Assembly (NCBI GenBank): GCA_032768795.1 | Contig: CP136490.1 | Location: 1,860,001-1,924,000 of the forward strand | DNA length: 64,000 nt | Source: Tremella fuciformis | Taxonomy: Eukaryota; Basidiomycota; Tremellomycetes; Tremellales; Tremellaceae | Reading direction: 5' to 3' | Shown here: positions 24,457 to 35,599 of the stretch, one piece after another | How the letters are laid out: every line of letters starts with the position of its first letter | How positions within the stretch are numbered: the first letter of the stretch is position 1 | Position numbers and translations under genes: made by a program | The notes under the pieces: model-generated | Databases searched by the model: none | What the model was told of the DNA's origin: nothing | Seen by the model: the letters and a program-made list of their open reading frames with translations, nothing else

Positions 24457-26795
24457 ATGGCTCAGCCTCACGACCAATCGATTGCCGAAACGACTGTATA
24501 TACGCCCTATCTCCTACCGCAAACACAGACGCAGAACCAAAAGCAAACGAACCCCGCGACAACCGTCTCTTCCAGTGTTTCATCGTTCCCCTTGATCGCA
24601 CCTGGACCTGGGGCGACTACACGACCTCAACATGTTGCCTCTTCTCTCACCACTACCACCAACACCGCTCGGTCTGTCCTCGTCCAAAGACCTCCATGGT
24701 CCGACCTAGTCGCCTCGTTCGTGCCGCAAGCGAGTACAGGTAGACCTCTCGCGTATCCTCTCCCCGACAGGGCAGCCCTGGCAAATCAAGTGATCCAAGC
24801 AGCTACACGAGCCACCGCCTCGGCCGCGTCAGAGCAATCTGGTCCGGCAAGGAACTTGGTCGCTGCAGCGGCCGCAGGACTCAATGCTCAGAGCGTTCAG
24901 GTGCCGTCAGACCTCCGGACTTCTCTTACCTCTGCCGTAGGCCCATCACTCTCCACACACCTGTTTGGGCCAAGCAACTGGGTGGGTCACTTCGGCATGC
25001 CAACCCCTGGGGATCTCCCAGGACGACCTCTGTCATCATCCTCGGTGGTCATCGCATCTTCTTCTTACGGTGATGGCGCCAAGGCGACTCAGTGGACTGT
25101 AGATGGAAGAACCCCCAGTCAACAGCCTCCCCAGCAGAGCAACTCCGCCCCGTCGAGCTCGCCCTTGTCGACTCGGTCCAACTCTAGCTCTCAGGCTCAG
25201 GCTTCGGGTTCAGTCAAGAATGAAAACGCTGGCGATGGCTCCTGTCCCCGCTCTTCGACCACAGTCACACCCGCCATTACAATGACCGATGCCAACAGCG
25301 GGTCGGCCCCAACGGAGACCACTCGTCCAGCACTGGCGGGACAACCCTCTGAACCCGACAACTTTTGGTCAGGTCTTCTACTGTCGCCTACGACAAGAAT
25401 TCCAGGGCCATATGTATCGTCCTTTGACGCTTTGCCGACAGAACCATGTACGCCCGGCGCGATGGTAGATGGACGATGGTACACCAGCCCTCCGAGGCCT
25501 ACGACAGCCGTAACTGGCCCTTCGCAAGCTCCTGCATCTGCCCCACGACGTGTCATGGTTACGGATAGGGGGTCGCCCCTCTCCGTGCAAGTGACACGCG
25601 AGACAATTCGCGGAACGAAACGACAGGCTTCAACCTCTTTGGAACGGTTCATCCCTAGACGCGTTGGGGGTCGGAAGATCCGGGTCGCAGACACTTTGCC
25701 CGAGCCTGTCGACGAGCAGGTGGTCCATAACACCGGAGCAGACGCCGACACGTCTAGAGCAAGCTTGGCTCATTCCGAGCAGGCCTCTACAGCTGGGGGA
25801 AAAGCCAGATCGGCCTCGAGGCAGCCAACGGATCCTAACATCGGAAAGCCCTCCGGGTGAGCCCATCCTTTTCCAGAGCGCCTCCTTTCTGCACGCTCCT
25901 TTGTCCCTCGTCAAAGTTTTCGCCCAATGTCACGACTTGCAGTGACCTTGAAAGTGCTTCTGTATCACCGCTGACATGGAATATCTCATTTTCTCTCCCA
26001 ACCCCACCGCTGATCCTCTCTCCGCCGCTCGGACCGCTCATATTAATTGTCCGCATATCAGCTCAATCCCTCCCAAGGAAACTGGCAAGCTCCTGCTGAT
26101 GCGCTTTGCCGATTGCCTTCGTTTCCAAGAGGTCAGTCTCACTCGTGACCCAGACCCCAAGCTGATTCGGCAAGGGTGCAACTATCAATGAATGGCGGAC
26201 ATTTGTTCGGCGCTTCTTCCTTACCGAATCGCGCTTTGAGCTGTTGATATATCCAGAGGACTCCAGATTTCAGGCGTATGGTGAGCGACGGCGGGAACTT
26301 GCTGGGCATGGCTGAGGTGGAGATCTACCCGAGTCGCTACTGCCGATATTCTTCGAAGGCATGAACGCCGATGCGGTGTCTCAGACTTTGGCACTATACG
26401 ACGTACACGAAAGTCCGGCGACGAAAGCGGGTAACACAGACATCAACGTCTCTGTGCGAGACTGGGAATGGCGCTGGACCGCATCACAAGGGGAAGAGCT
26501 ACTGTGGCGGGCCAGTGCATCACTCGTGCTTGCCACCGACGGACCCGACCTTGCCAAAGTGAAGATTGCGCACTTCTTGCTCAGCGTGCACGAGTCGCGT
26601 TGCATCGGGGACATAAAGCTTGAACCCAATGGGATGCGCCAAGGATTGTCGCAAAAGCTGAGATGGGCAGAGGAGATGGAGGAGATGATGCCAATGATGA
26701 GGTTATTGGAGAACGGTACTGTGCTCCCGAAAGGTGACAATTTCTTGGAACGAATAAAAGTGGTTTGCTCATGTCAGACATGTCAGCAAGTGTGA
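24457..26795 (+). CDS. LIM-domain-binding (LDB/SEUSS-type) transcriptional regulator
   Basis: LDB-family proteins dimerise and bridge DNA-bound factors. Exons: 24457-25856, 26062-26131, 26175-26280, 26317-26795 (2055 nt, 684 aa). The first 466 residues are Ser/Thr/Pro/Gln-rich and disordered; the apparent stop at 25858 lies inside a perfect donor (GG|GTGAGC). The conserved part reads KLLLMRFADCLRF, then INEWRTFVRRFFL, LPESLLPIFFEGM, and after about 60 residues LAKVKIAHFLLSVHE, in the order expected for an LDB dimerisation domain. The first intron is 203 nt, unusual here, and could hide another exon. The third intron is only 36 nt. Call is moderately sure; the link between the N-terminal exon and the domain is inferred from phase. 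Confidence 0.68.
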
Positions 26796-26903
26796 TCGAA
26801 TCTGCGAACCCAAGCCAGAATATGAACGGCGGCGGACCAAAGACAGATTTGGTGTTGGCATGACTATCTGCGGATTGATATGTGACCAAGGTCGTGATTA
26901 TTT

Positions 26904-28014
26904 TCACTTCTGTTCCGACGCAATCCTGACCGCTTCATGCTCACAGTCTTTGTAGAACGCCCTCGTCGTACTTCTTTCCGCTTTCCATCCCAATTGCTGC
27001 GCCTTGTGCGGGGACGCACGAGAGTTTGTGCCCATGTAATACTTGCCGCCTGGCTTGCCGCCGAAGTATTGGTCGATCTCTTCCTCTGAGAAAGGCTTCA
27101 GCTCGGACTCTATCCATCCGTGTGACGACAGCGCCGTGGCAATCGATTTGGCTACTTCGAGACGATTGTACTCGCCCGCCACCGCGAAGTAGTAGCCATC
27201 TTTGCCGTGCCCGAGCTTTTCCTTGAAGGTGACCACCTTGGTATAGAGCAGAGCATAGAGCTCGGCGCAGTCGACGATGTTGACGTGCACCCACGAGTTC
27301 TCTCCTGGTCAAGTCAGCCAGTCCATGTCATGAAACGAATCCCAAGCTGAAACTACCTTTTCCCATGAACCCCCCTTGGCCCCGGTCAAGTGCGGCGGTG
27401 ATCATCTGCGGCACCTGTATCGAATGGCTGTTTGCCAATCCCTTCTCGTATATCTCGCCCTGTGGTGTGCCCCATATGGTCCCGGGCAGAACGATATACG
27501 TATCGCACCATCCGTCCAAGTCCGCCTGTACGCACGCCAAGTCGATAGGTCGGTGAAAGGCGTCGTCGGGCAATGCATCGATTGGCTTGAAGCCCTCGGG
27601 CGGATTCTCCACCTGGTCCGTGTACACCGTGTGGCCCTTGAACATACCCCGGGCGTCGTCGACGAGCGTTCCCGTCCCCGAAGTGTGTATGAAAACCGGG
27701 TGCCGCCCGCCACGGCGCATGCCCTGCAGCATGGCCCCGATACCTTCCATATCGTCCGACGAAGCGGTTTCGATGACCACGTCGTGCTGCGCCACCTGGA
27801 CGGCGAGCAGTTCGTGCGCCTCGAGGCTACCACGTAAGGTGATGATTTTGGTGCGGGGCGTCGAGAGCGCTTCTATGGCGGCTGCTTTGGAGACGTCGCG
27901 AAGAAGGCAGGTGATGCTGGCGGGTGGGTAGTCGAGCTGCAGCAGCTGAGACAGGACCGAGCCTCCCAGATAGCCCGTGGCGCCGGTCAGGAAAACTGAC
28001 GGGCCAGAATCCAT
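26904..28014 (-). CDS. Atypical NAD(P)-dependent short-chain dehydrogenase/epimerase
   Basis: Probable oxidoreductase of the extended or atypical SDR (NmrA/epimerase) group; substrate unknown. Exons, minus strand: 27357-28014 and 26904-27304 (1059 nt, 352 aa). The nucleotide-binding Rossmann motif is VFLTGATGYLGGSVL at residues 7-21. Further features: IHTSGTGTLV, a strand of the SDR core; YIVLPGTIWG, a typical post-active-site strand of this group; and NSWVHVNIVDCAELYALL, the C-terminal helix found in epimerase-like SDRs. No clear YxxxK is visible, consistent with an atypical member. The single 52-nt intron is GT-AG. Convergent with the LDB gene at a distance of 108 bp. Confidence 0.82.
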
Positions 28015-28268
28015 TCTGAATACCCTCTGCTACCTGTTCTGTGTTGTCGAGAAGCGACAGATAGGTGTTGTGTTGCGGGAAGAAGGAAATGTACTGCGAC
28101 TGCGACTAGCCGGTGGTCGCCTCCACCTAACCTTCCCCCACTCTCACCCCCACCCAGCCTTTACACATTACGGCATTCATTTACAAAGCATTTAAGATGG
28201 TGTCTACACTCTGTATGTATGTTTCACAAACTATTCCGACGACATCGAGATGACCCTACTTGCGCCGT

Positions 28269-29993
28269 TCATCGCAGACTCTCCCCTGCAGAAGCAGACG
28301 GGGGCGTAATGTGCGTGCCCTCAAGCTGCCCAGATACGGCCCCTACCTCCCTGGCCGCCTCCTCAGCTTGATGTTCGGCCAAGAACTGGTCCCATTCGCG
28401 CCTCTCCGCTTCAGACATGGGCTCTCCAGCTTCTGCCGTGCCGTAAGACGGCAATGCCTCGGTTTCGGCCTCCTCCCGCTGAACCGCACCCTCGTCGTTC
28501 GCCTTGCTATTCCCGACGACCGCTTCCAATTCTTGAGCCGACCACCCAGGGGGTGGTCCTTCCGGCGCACTGTAGACCTCATCGGCCGAATAGTGAGAGA
28601 CGGAGGAATGCTGTTGGCCGAGTGGAGGTCTGGCAGAAGAGCGAGCCGGCAAGGCCGGCCGAGCGCTCGAAGGGGGCAGCGACAGATTGTCCAACGAGGG
28701 ATTATGCGAGACATTGTGAGAGCCTGGCTGTGATGCACGATGGACCCGCTCTGTTTCCGGGTCACTCTCCTGCTCGTGACCGTCTGTCCTGTCCGGGGTC
28801 GGCGGGAGCTTGAGCACCTCGCCATCGCCGAGCTCGATGGTATCGGCTCCGTCGGGTACAATGACATCAAGACTATCGCCTTTGAGTCGCTGCGCCCTGC
28901 CAGTCTCGGCGTCTTGCAAAGCTTGGATGAGCTTGTCGGCAGCTTGAGGCGGTTTGACTTTTCCCGCAAGCTGCGCTTCAGTCGCTCGCTCAGACAATCC
29001 ATGTTTAGCACCCACGATATCGCCGGCCTTGACACCTGGCCAATGATACATGGCGGCATTCTCCTCAAATCGCTCCACGAAGACCTGCCCTACAACTTCG
29101 ACACCAGCATACATCCCTCTACTCCTCACATAGGAGAAGACGGGCGCAGCTTCCTTTCCGGCTTCGACGGCAGCGCCAGAGCCGTATGGACCAAGTGCCA
29201 CACCGATCTCTGCGCCAAGAGTCGCTTTGTGGGTCGAGAAGGAGTCGAGAGCTTGTTGCGTGCGGATCACCAAAATACAGTCATACACGTCAACGCCGAG
29301 TAAGAACTGGTTAATCAGCTAAGCCTAACGGATCATGCATGGGACTGACGCCGGCTGTGAGATTGTTAGGTGATATCGATGCTGGGCCGGACCAAGCTGT
29401 CAATTCAGCATGATGTCAGAAGCGTCACCGTGAAATCACTCACATCCGTCGGGAAGCTTGGCGATGACGATACCGGCACCTCCGGCGCCTCCGAATGGGG
29501 CTATTCCCGTGCGCATTGAGGTGAAGATTGCCAGGCCCTTGGCTTGCTGGATGACACTCGGCGGGATCTTGCGCAACACCTTGCGCTTCTTGCCAAACTT
29601 CTTCTTTCCCTTTGGATCGACTGCCGTCGTTCCAGGCGAGGCGCTCTTGTCTTCGGTCATGACTCCTTCCACTGTCATTCAGCGACGCTGGCATATGGCA
29701 TGTTGACAGAGAAGCTGACCGGTGAATGCCCTGAGGATACGCTCAGCTTTCTCGATCTGCTCGATAAAGTCATTCGAGACGGGCCAGAAATGCTCCGTTC
29801 CAAACTTCTTCTGGGCGACATCGTTGACCTTTCCGCCAATCTTGTCATTCCACACCACACTCTTATCGATGGCTTTCTTGCCCCACACTTTGCCAGTCGC
29901 CTTGAGCTTCCCGGACCATGAATTGTCGGTTGGTGGGGCCGGTGTCGAGGTGGTGGCGACCGTTCGTCGAGGTGGCGGCGGGGGGGCAGACAT
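28269..29993 (-). CDS. SYLF-domain (Ysc84-type) protein
   Basis: SYLF domains bind phosphoinositides and, in yeast Ysc84, actin at endocytic sites. Exons, minus strand: 29720-29993, 29444-29671, 29350-29396, 28269-29306 (1587 nt, 528 aa). After a Pro-rich start comes EKAERILRAFT, then KIPPSVIQQAKGLAIFTSMR, IAPFGGAGGAGIVIAKLPDG, and SWSGPASISPNNLTAG joined to FLLGVDVYDCILVIRT, which together make the SYLF fold. ALGPYGSGAAVEAG and PVFSYVRSRGMYAGVEV complete it. The last 200 residues are acidic and disordered and no SH3 domain is present, unlike yeast Ysc84. All three introns are GT-AG, 43-48 nt. Confidence 0.9.
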
Positions 29994-30461
29994 GTCTTCA
30001 GGCCAAGAACGTGTGACAGCTGGAGGGTTGATGCAGATGGGTCGCAGTTGAGGAACTAAGCAGTCGAGGTCGGAGACACTCTGGGGCTCGACGTGTCCGG
30101 GGCAGTGCTGTGCCGTTCGGTCTCTCCGTGTGTGAGCAGAGATAATGCGGGACGCCGAGAAGGAAGCGATGAAGTGAACTCGCGAAAGATGCACCGCCAA
30201 GCTGCGCATGTCTCACTGTCGCCTCGGCCTCCGTCATTTCCCCCACTTCCTCCCCACTCTCAGGCACAAAAGTGCCACATTCACGGCGTTATATCCCTTA
30301 GCCCCTGTTGCCACGCCCACGCCCGTCACCGTCATCGCACTACTGCACACCACCACCACCACCACCGCAACCGCAACCACAATTGAATAGAAAGCTAGGA
30401 CAGCTCGGGCGCGTGAACCTTCCAGTGACAGTACTCTTCGCCACTTCTCACATCCAGCGAC
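29994..30461. promoter_or_regulatory. Divergent promoter of SYLF and clathrin light chain genes
   Basis: A 468-bp gap without genes, containing a CAC trinucleotide run and neighbouring CAACCG repeats at about 30348-30380. It should hold promoters for both flanking genes. Confidence 0.5.
30348..30366 (+). repeat. CAC trinucleotide repeat
   Basis: About six consecutive CAC units followed by CGCAACCGCAACCAC, located about 95 bp before the clathrin light chain start. Confidence 0.8.
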
Positions 30462-31611
30462 ATGTCCGACGATCCAATGGCCGACTTCCTCGCGCGGGAA
30501 AAGGCCGCTCTCGGTGAGTCCTCGCATCCTGGCGCGCGCCCCTGGCGTTGTATATGCGGTATACATGGAGACAGCTGGAGTACCTGATCCACTCCCACTG
30601 AAAACTCTCCCATGGCTGTCGCTCTGTCCTACGGCTGCTGACGCGCAGGCGAGGACGCCGACCTCTTCGCGTCCGGCTCCGCACCTTCGGCGCCCGTTGG
30701 CATCTCGTCCTTCCCGGATCTCAGTGAGGCATTCATTGTGGCTCAGAGGAAGGCCGACTCATGTGAATAGCCTCTCCTCCTCCTTCAAGCTCTGCCAAGC
30801 CCCCTGTCTCGCCAATGGGCATCGACGCATTCCCCGACCTCGCCTCACCGGCCCCACAGGGTGAAGTACGAGTCACGGGAGTTGCCGGCACGGGGCAAGA
30901 CGAGGAGAGGGAGAAGTTCGAAAGCGCATTCCCGGACCTATCAGGAGAGGTTCCATACGATGCTGTGAGTCAAGCTTCTGAAGATCTCAGATTTGGATCA
31001 CCTCAAGAGCACTCGCTTATTGACAGCCGGCAAAGCCTGTCTTCAACGCGCTTGCCTCTCAACCTTATGGATCTTCTCCCTATCCACCAGCCGCTGGCTC
31101 GCAACCCCCTCGACCCTCTTCGTCAATCCTTCCCGCACCTCAATTCAATAACATTCTTCCCCAAGCAGACGAGGATACCGAGCCGATCAAGGAGTGGAGG
31201 GCGAAACAGGCCGAGGAGATCAAACGACGGGACGAGGCAGATCAGAAGAAGAGGGATGAGATGGCCAACAAGGCAGAGAAGGCTATCGATGCATTCTATG
31301 ACGACTATAACAAGGTGAAGGAGCGGAACATCCGAGAGAACAAGTGAGTCTCTTTGCCCTCTGATCCTTGGGCTTTGGGTTGTTGCTGACAGTGCAGGGA
31401 GAGCGAGGCCGCATTTCTCGAAAAACTCAACGAGGGAATCGCCAAGGGTACAGCTTGGGAACGGATAACCGACCTCATTGGCTTGGAAAACTCTCAAAGC
31501 AAGACTATCCGTCCCAGCGTACCGGGCGGCAGTGATTTGGCGAGGATGAAGGAGATCCTGTTGGCATTGCGAAGAGAAGGCGACAAAGCACCGGGAGCTG
31601 CTGGATTCTGA
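30462..31611 (+). CDS. CLC1: Clathrin light chain
   Basis: Regulatory subunit of clathrin coats in endocytosis and Golgi sorting. Exons: 30462-30513, 30649-30723, 30771-30964, 31027-31343, 31398-31611 (852 nt, 283 aa). Seen: MADFLAREKAALGEDADLF across the first splice, repeated FPDL motifs, EPIKEWRAKQAEEIKRRDE, the start of the central heavy-chain-binding coiled coil, FYDDYNKVKERNIREN, and AAFLEKLNEGIAKGTAWERI, the conserved C-terminal segment. The first intron is 135 nt, long for this locus. A stop at 31609 follows a basic tail. All introns are GT-AG. Confidence 0.95.
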
Positions 31612-32094
31612 ACACTTTCGGCGGATCTCGCATTGGCGTGGATGTACAGGGATACCGGGGCGAACGTCTACATTCCGCGTGTATAGAGAATCTTACCCCA
31701 CGAAAAGTCATGATATTATGCGCGCGTCTTTGCCACTCGCTGATCCGCTCACGATGGATTCTCGAGTGAGGAACGTGGCATCAATCGCGCAAGCCGAGAA
31801 GTGTGTCGATTGTACGCGAAAAGCCTTGTGATAGTCGACGTTGGTAGTATCTGCGAAGACTTCTACACGATACGACCAGGTCAATCGAAGTCGTACTGCA
31901 ACATGACGGCACACGGCGCGTCAAGGCCTCACTAGGGCAACTCAGGAGGTTTTCGGTATTTGCAGAAGGCACATTGCAACTATCTATCCGATACATACAG
32001 GATACTCGCCATCGGTACGCAATCACCAGTACCATTTCTCGAAGGATCTTGTCAAGTCAGTGCCCACGACTCAGACAGGAAACTAAAGAGAACC
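31612..32094. other. Convergent intergenic gap
   Basis: This 483-bp region lies between the clathrin light chain stop and the REX4-like stop. No gene was recognised; it should hold two 3' UTRs. Confidence 0.5.
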
Positions 32095-32931
32095 TCACGG
32101 GGGTATCCCCATGAGCGGGTCGTCCCCTCTTGCCAATGCCTCTTCGAAATCTCGGCGAACAGTCATAAACAGAAGCATGGCAGCTCGGGCGTCCTCAACC
32201 TGTAACTCAGTGCCGGGACTAGTCGTCACTGCTGATACGAACAGGACAATGCTCATGTTTTTGGATGTCTTTGCCCAGGACCAGTGCTGCCAGCTTCTTC
32301 AGAGATGGGTAATCTCCGTCCCGGGTGACCCCTGCCATCTTTCGTAGTGGCACGTAACAGGCTGTGTCTCTAACATCTGGGTAAGGGTGTCGATGTTGTA
32401 CAGCCTACCTCTCAGTCAATAGAGTCAGTGTGTCAAGAGATTCCACTGACGGCGAGGTCATTGAAGACTGCATGACCGACAATGATCTTGTCCTTGACAA
32501 GCTCCTTGACTTTCTTCTGAACAACATCAAAGGTCGGTGCTGCGCCTCTGCTTCGGTCTATCACCATGACAGTATAGCCTACCTCCTCTCATGTCTTGCT
32601 GCCTGATGCCGCTTGCTTCTCCTCAGCCTCGGCCTCAGAGTGTTCATGGCCGACTTACAATCTGTCCGCCAATCTGTGACGTTGAGCGGATGGACGAAGA
32701 CGAAAGACTCGAGCAAAACAGCCCCGGTATGATCGACCATCCCGATTCTGCGACTAAGCTCCTCAGCCGGTCTATTCACTAGAAGAGATACTTGGCCAAA
32801 GCTTGCCCGCCCTTGATGCCGACCATTTCGCAATCTGAGCGTTGAGTATCCACCCAACTTCAGGATTGACTAGAGACAAGTGCGCGCTCACCCATGCCGA
32901 CATACTTGTCCATTGGCGGTAGTTGCCCCAT
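32095..32931 (-). CDS. REX4/ISG20-like 3'-5' RNA exonuclease
   Basis: DEDDh exonuclease family involved in rRNA processing. Exons, minus strand: 32892-32931, 32792-32834, 32659-32753, 32451-32578, 32243-32404, 32095-32199 (573 nt, 190 aa). Exo I is KYVGMDCEMVG, made by the first splice (57-nt intron); VNVTDWRT-type sequence, IIVGHAVFNDL (Exo II) and VEDARAAMLL (Exo III) follow, giving the acidic and His catalytic residues; RDTACYVPLRK lies between. The protein lacks the usual basic N-terminal nucleolar extension, so an upstream exon may be missing. The acceptor of exon 4 is the least certain. Intron 2 is 38 nt. The last intron starts GTTCGT. Confidence 0.85.
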
Positions 32932-33238
32932 CCTGATGCTGGGTCTCTACTAGCTCTCCCAGTCGCTACGTGCTCTCTTCTGAGCTACCGGCTGGAATGT
33001 ACTGGAGACAAGAGACAAAAGACGAAAGACTAGAACACGAGTCCGTGCCTGAACATCGGACTGGGTGCCCCGCACGGGCCACCGACCGAGACACGCGTCA
33101 CGATCACGTGGATATGTCGTGACCCCTTCTCGAGACAAGTCTCGCCCAGCTCAGATTTATCGTCAACAAACAGCATCCTATTGTCGCTTTACTTCTTGCC
33201 CAAAGGCCCATTCATTCCTCCCCTCTTCATCTCCCAAA
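32932..33238. promoter_or_regulatory. Divergent promoter of REX4-like and peroxiredoxin genes
   Basis: Shared 307-bp region between divergent starts. A T-rich and C-rich stretch precedes the peroxiredoxin ATG; no coding exon was recognised. Confidence 0.45.
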
Positions 33239-34141
33239 ATGGCCGCCAAAACCGATTCGGCGCCCACTTCGCGCCGATCGGCCAGACTGGCGGGTTCGGC
33301 CGCCCCGCCCTCCACTCAGACCGCGTCGAAAAAGGTCAGCCACCCCCTCAACCTGTGCTCAAGCTGACAAACAGCGGTCCGCCAATTCATCCACTATCAA
33401 AGAGGAGAGTGAGGCCAAGAAGGCCAAGACGAGCTCCAAAGCTGCCCCAGCGCCCAAATCCAAATCCAAAGTCCAAGCCGAAGACAAGAAGGCCGCCGAG
33501 GAGAAAAAGGCAGAAGCCCCAGCTTCAGCCAAAGCCGACACCACATCGAAGGGTGCTTTAAAGAAGGGCGACAAGCTTCCCAAGATCACGCTGCAGGACA
33601 ATACGGGTGCAGATGTCGATGTGTCCAGCTTGGCCGGTGAAGAGGGGATTGTCATCTTCTTGTACCCAAAGGTGAGTCAACCCTTTCTTGTACTGGCGTT
33701 GACTCTAGGCCGACACTCCTGGCTGCACAAACCAAGCGTGCGGCTTTAGAGACCACTTCGACTCGATCAAAGAGCTCGGCTATCAGGTATACGGCCTGTC
33801 CAAGGACAAGCCCGCGGCGCAGCAAAAGGCGAGTCCCTCTGCGCCCCTTCTGCCCGGCGATTGACAAGCAGTGGATCGACAAGAAGCAGCTCAACTACAA
33901 GCTGCTCTGTGACCCGGACAGCAAGCTCATCAAAAGGCAGGCCTCCCTCCCTGTGCCCGCGACTGCCGGCTGACGTGCAGACTCGGCGCCTTTGTTCAGC
34001 CAAACAAGTACGCCTCTTCGCGCTCCGCGGGTGGTTTACCTGACAGACAGCACCAAACGATCGCACTTTATCTTTGAGAAAGGGACTGGCAAGCTTGTGG
34101 ACATTGCTTTGGGTGTCAAGCCGGCGGAGGAGTGGGTCTAG
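33239..34141 (+). CDS. Nuclear-type thioredoxin peroxidase (PrxQ/BCP, Dot5-like)
   Basis: Thiol peroxidase reducing H2O2 and alkyl hydroperoxides. Exons: 33239-33334, 33375-33671, 33709-33828, 33872-33936, 33981-34007 (27 nt), 34051-34141 (696 nt, 231 aa). The first 75 residues are Lys/Ala/Ser-rich with basic clusters (TSRRSARLAG), resembling the nuclear-targeted yeast Dot5. The PrxQ core has KGDKLPKITLQDN, IVIFLYPKADTPGCTNQAC with the peroxidatic Cys in PGCT and a second Cys five residues later, YGLSKDKPAAQQKW and KRSHFIFEKGTGKL. Introns 3 and 4 (33829-33871, 33937-33980) both start with GC (AAG|GCGAGT and AAG|GCAGGC) and there is no usable GT nearby. Intact gene. Confidence 0.93.
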
Positions 34142-35599
34142 TTGTCTTGCGAGGTGATCCATTGGGCTGAGAGCCAGCCCGAAGAACTGCTTGGACTTTA
34201 TCAAAACGCATCACGCATAAAAGACGGCCTTCCAGACTCTCATCTCGCTCGACGACGCGTAGGACGGATCGAATCTGGGGTCACGTCGGGGCATCGTGAT
34301 GGATAGAGACGGGCGGGCATTATTCAGGGAGATATTTTGTGAACATGACAAAAGTTGCAGCTGAGGTCTCGATGCATGACCATAGTACGACGACGTGTGA
34401 CAGAGTGAACGACGAGCCAGGCCTGCGACACGTCAGCACTGCTTGTCGGGTGCAATTGCAGTAGACGCGAAGCGAAAGCGAAGTGTGGTCGTCAGAGAAA
34501 AAGTTTAAGGTAGCGTGGGTTTTTCAGCAGCGGTCCAAGGACCCTCAAGCCAAATGCACTCGGGTCATCAATCAAAGATAGGGAAGGCGTACACGGGATG
34601 GATAAGAGTAAGGATACATGCTCACCTACAACAGTACATAGTCGAAAAATAGGTCGATCGGTCGAATGTCAAGAGGGTTGGAAGGAAAGAGAGAAAACAT
34701 GTCGATCAGAATATCCCGCCCGCGCTCGCGACTCGTCCTCGCCCCTCTTTCGAAAGGTGTCAGATTCGTCGCCAGCTTCTTCGATAGTGCCCGCCCTTGC
34801 CGTCCGTGAAGAACAGCTCGGGCGAGCCTAAAGGCCTCTGTGAAAGAGCGGGGCGGGTGGAGATCATCACCTCGACGTGGAATTGGAGGCTAGTTTGGAC
34901 TAGCGTAGACGAGACATTAACTATACAGAAATCCCTGCGAGTCAGTCAAGCTCTTGTCACTGTGGGTTGCGCGCTGCTCGCTGCTCCTTTGAAGGGGCGG
35001 AAGGGGGAACGACGTGGAGAGGTGGCAAGTAGCTCTTTTCGCCGCGATTTTCGCTGGAGGGCGGGAATGGATGATGAGGAAGGGATTGAGAGAGGTGAGA
35101 AGGTCGTAGGAGCAGCGAGACAGCTGCAAAACGTGTATAAAGACCTACTGCAAGCATGTTCGCAAAGAAGAGAACAGGAGGGGGACTGGTTTCTTATGGA
35201 CCGCGGGCGAGGGGACGGGATCAAATTCGGGATTTCGGAATTTGAAGAATTTCATTGTGGCAGACGGCGGAGCGCCGTTCAGGTGGCCTGTGGCATTTCT
35301 CGCATAGTCTACGGCAGGGTTCCAACGGCGCCCAGCAGGGATCGAGCAGGGATGCACAGGGATTAGACAGACAGAGCAGGGATGAAACGGTTGAGCGACG
35401 CCACAAGCGAGCGGTCAAGTCCCCTCTGATCGCCAACGTTCCGATAGAAGCGGGAGCACTACCTGCTATACATGCGGACGGGGTGTTTCTCTTGCTACAA
35501 ATTTCACTCTCATGGTGGCTGTGTATACATCTCGTCCACTCTAGAGGGTGCTTCGTTCGGTCGTATTGTTTCTTCGTTATCGTCTCGCTCGTTCGGACG
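34142..35599. other. Convergent intergenic region, no recognised gene
   Basis: This 1.46-kb gap separates the peroxiredoxin stop from the PARP-UBC stop. A plus-strand open frame at 34797-35366 (189 codons) has no motif, intron or low-complexity organisation, and a minus-strand frame covers the same bases. The plus strand of 34980-35230 is purine-rich. It could hold a noncoding RNA or a lineage-specific gene, but I cannot support one. Confidence 0.5.

Noticed and set aside
25857..26099. Extra exon candidate reading FSPNVTTCSDLESASVSP inside the LDB intron
   Set aside because: Phase with the LDB exon does not work with any nearby donor; kept as one long intron.
34797..35366. 189-codon plus-strand frame in the peroxiredoxin/PARP gap
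   Set aside because: No motif and an overlapping minus-strand frame of similar length; not supported as a gene.
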